From assembly GCA_905147135.1 (NCBI GenBank), contig LR990053.1:1872501-1936500 (forward strand): 64,000 bases of DNA. The letters run 5' to 3'. Position numbers and translations under genes: made by a program. This stretch comes from Blastobasis lacticolella. Its lineage: Eukaryota > Arthropoda > Insecta > Lepidoptera > Blastobasidae. This document shows, piece after piece, positions 63,953 through 64,000 of the stretch (the first letter of the stretch is position 1; every line of letters begins with the position of its first letter). The notes beneath the pieces were generated by a model. It had not been told where the DNA came from. It made no database searches and saw only the letters and a list, made by a program, of their open reading frames with translations.

Positions 63953-64000
63953 ATTTTTATTTTTATTAATTCAATTTAATTAAATGGTATAAAGTACTAA

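Larger units (their letters stand above)
56383..64000. other. Region upstream of the MCT gene
   Basis: Probably the first intron and/or promoter of the transporter plus intergenic DNA. Repeats are listed separately. The TE-like stretch at 61300-61500 resembles 11880-11995 (CGTTTGT(C/T)TC..CTCTCA, then GTCGCG). No first exon or TATA-type promoter could be assigned. Confidence 0.5.

Overview
The window is animal nuclear DNA, almost certainly from a moth or butterfly (Lepidoptera). It holds two intron-split protein genes in a background dense with short retroelement and DNA-transposon remnants of kinds common in lepidopteran genomes: tRNA-headed SINEs, C-terminal stubs of non-LTR reverse transcriptases, Helitron-like ends and MITEs. 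There are no operons, bacterial genes, CRISPR arrays or rRNA genes. The species cannot be named from sequence alone.

Region 1-40,958 (+ strand) is one large gene for a RasGRF-type Ras guanine-nucleotide exchange factor. Twenty-eight coding exons can be read, with consensus splice sites and compatible phases except at one junction. In order they encode the end of an N-terminal PH domain, a coiled coil, an IQ motif, a DH domain, a second PH domain, a Ras exchanger motif (REM), a long polar linker and the CDC25-type catalytic domain, with a stop at 40,036-40,038 and a poly(A) signal near 40,953. The start codon and first part of the PH domain lie upstream of the window. One small exon between 34,314 and 36,146 appears to be missing from my reading. 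The second intron is about 16.7 kb and full of repeats.

Region 40,959-51,659 is AT-rich spacer between two convergent genes. It holds repeat remnants and MITEs, and no gene I can support.

Region 51,660-56,382 (- strand) is a complete five-coding-exon gene for a 12-helix major-facilitator transporter of the monocarboxylate transporter (SLC16/MCT) family, about 781 residues, with an unusually long charged central loop. A 5' UTR exon boundary sits at 56,382.

Region 56,383-64,000 holds repeats, microsatellites and a LINE fragment, possibly within the 5' intron or promoter of the transporter.

The two genes have no obvious shared pathway: one is a calcium/calmodulin-responsive signalling GEF, the other a plasma-membrane solute carrier. 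The most unusual signal is that three separate exons of the RasGRF gene carry partial local duplications of their own splice-site edge. The clearest is an exact 85-bp tandem array that places two decoy acceptors and exon starts just upstream of the REM exon.
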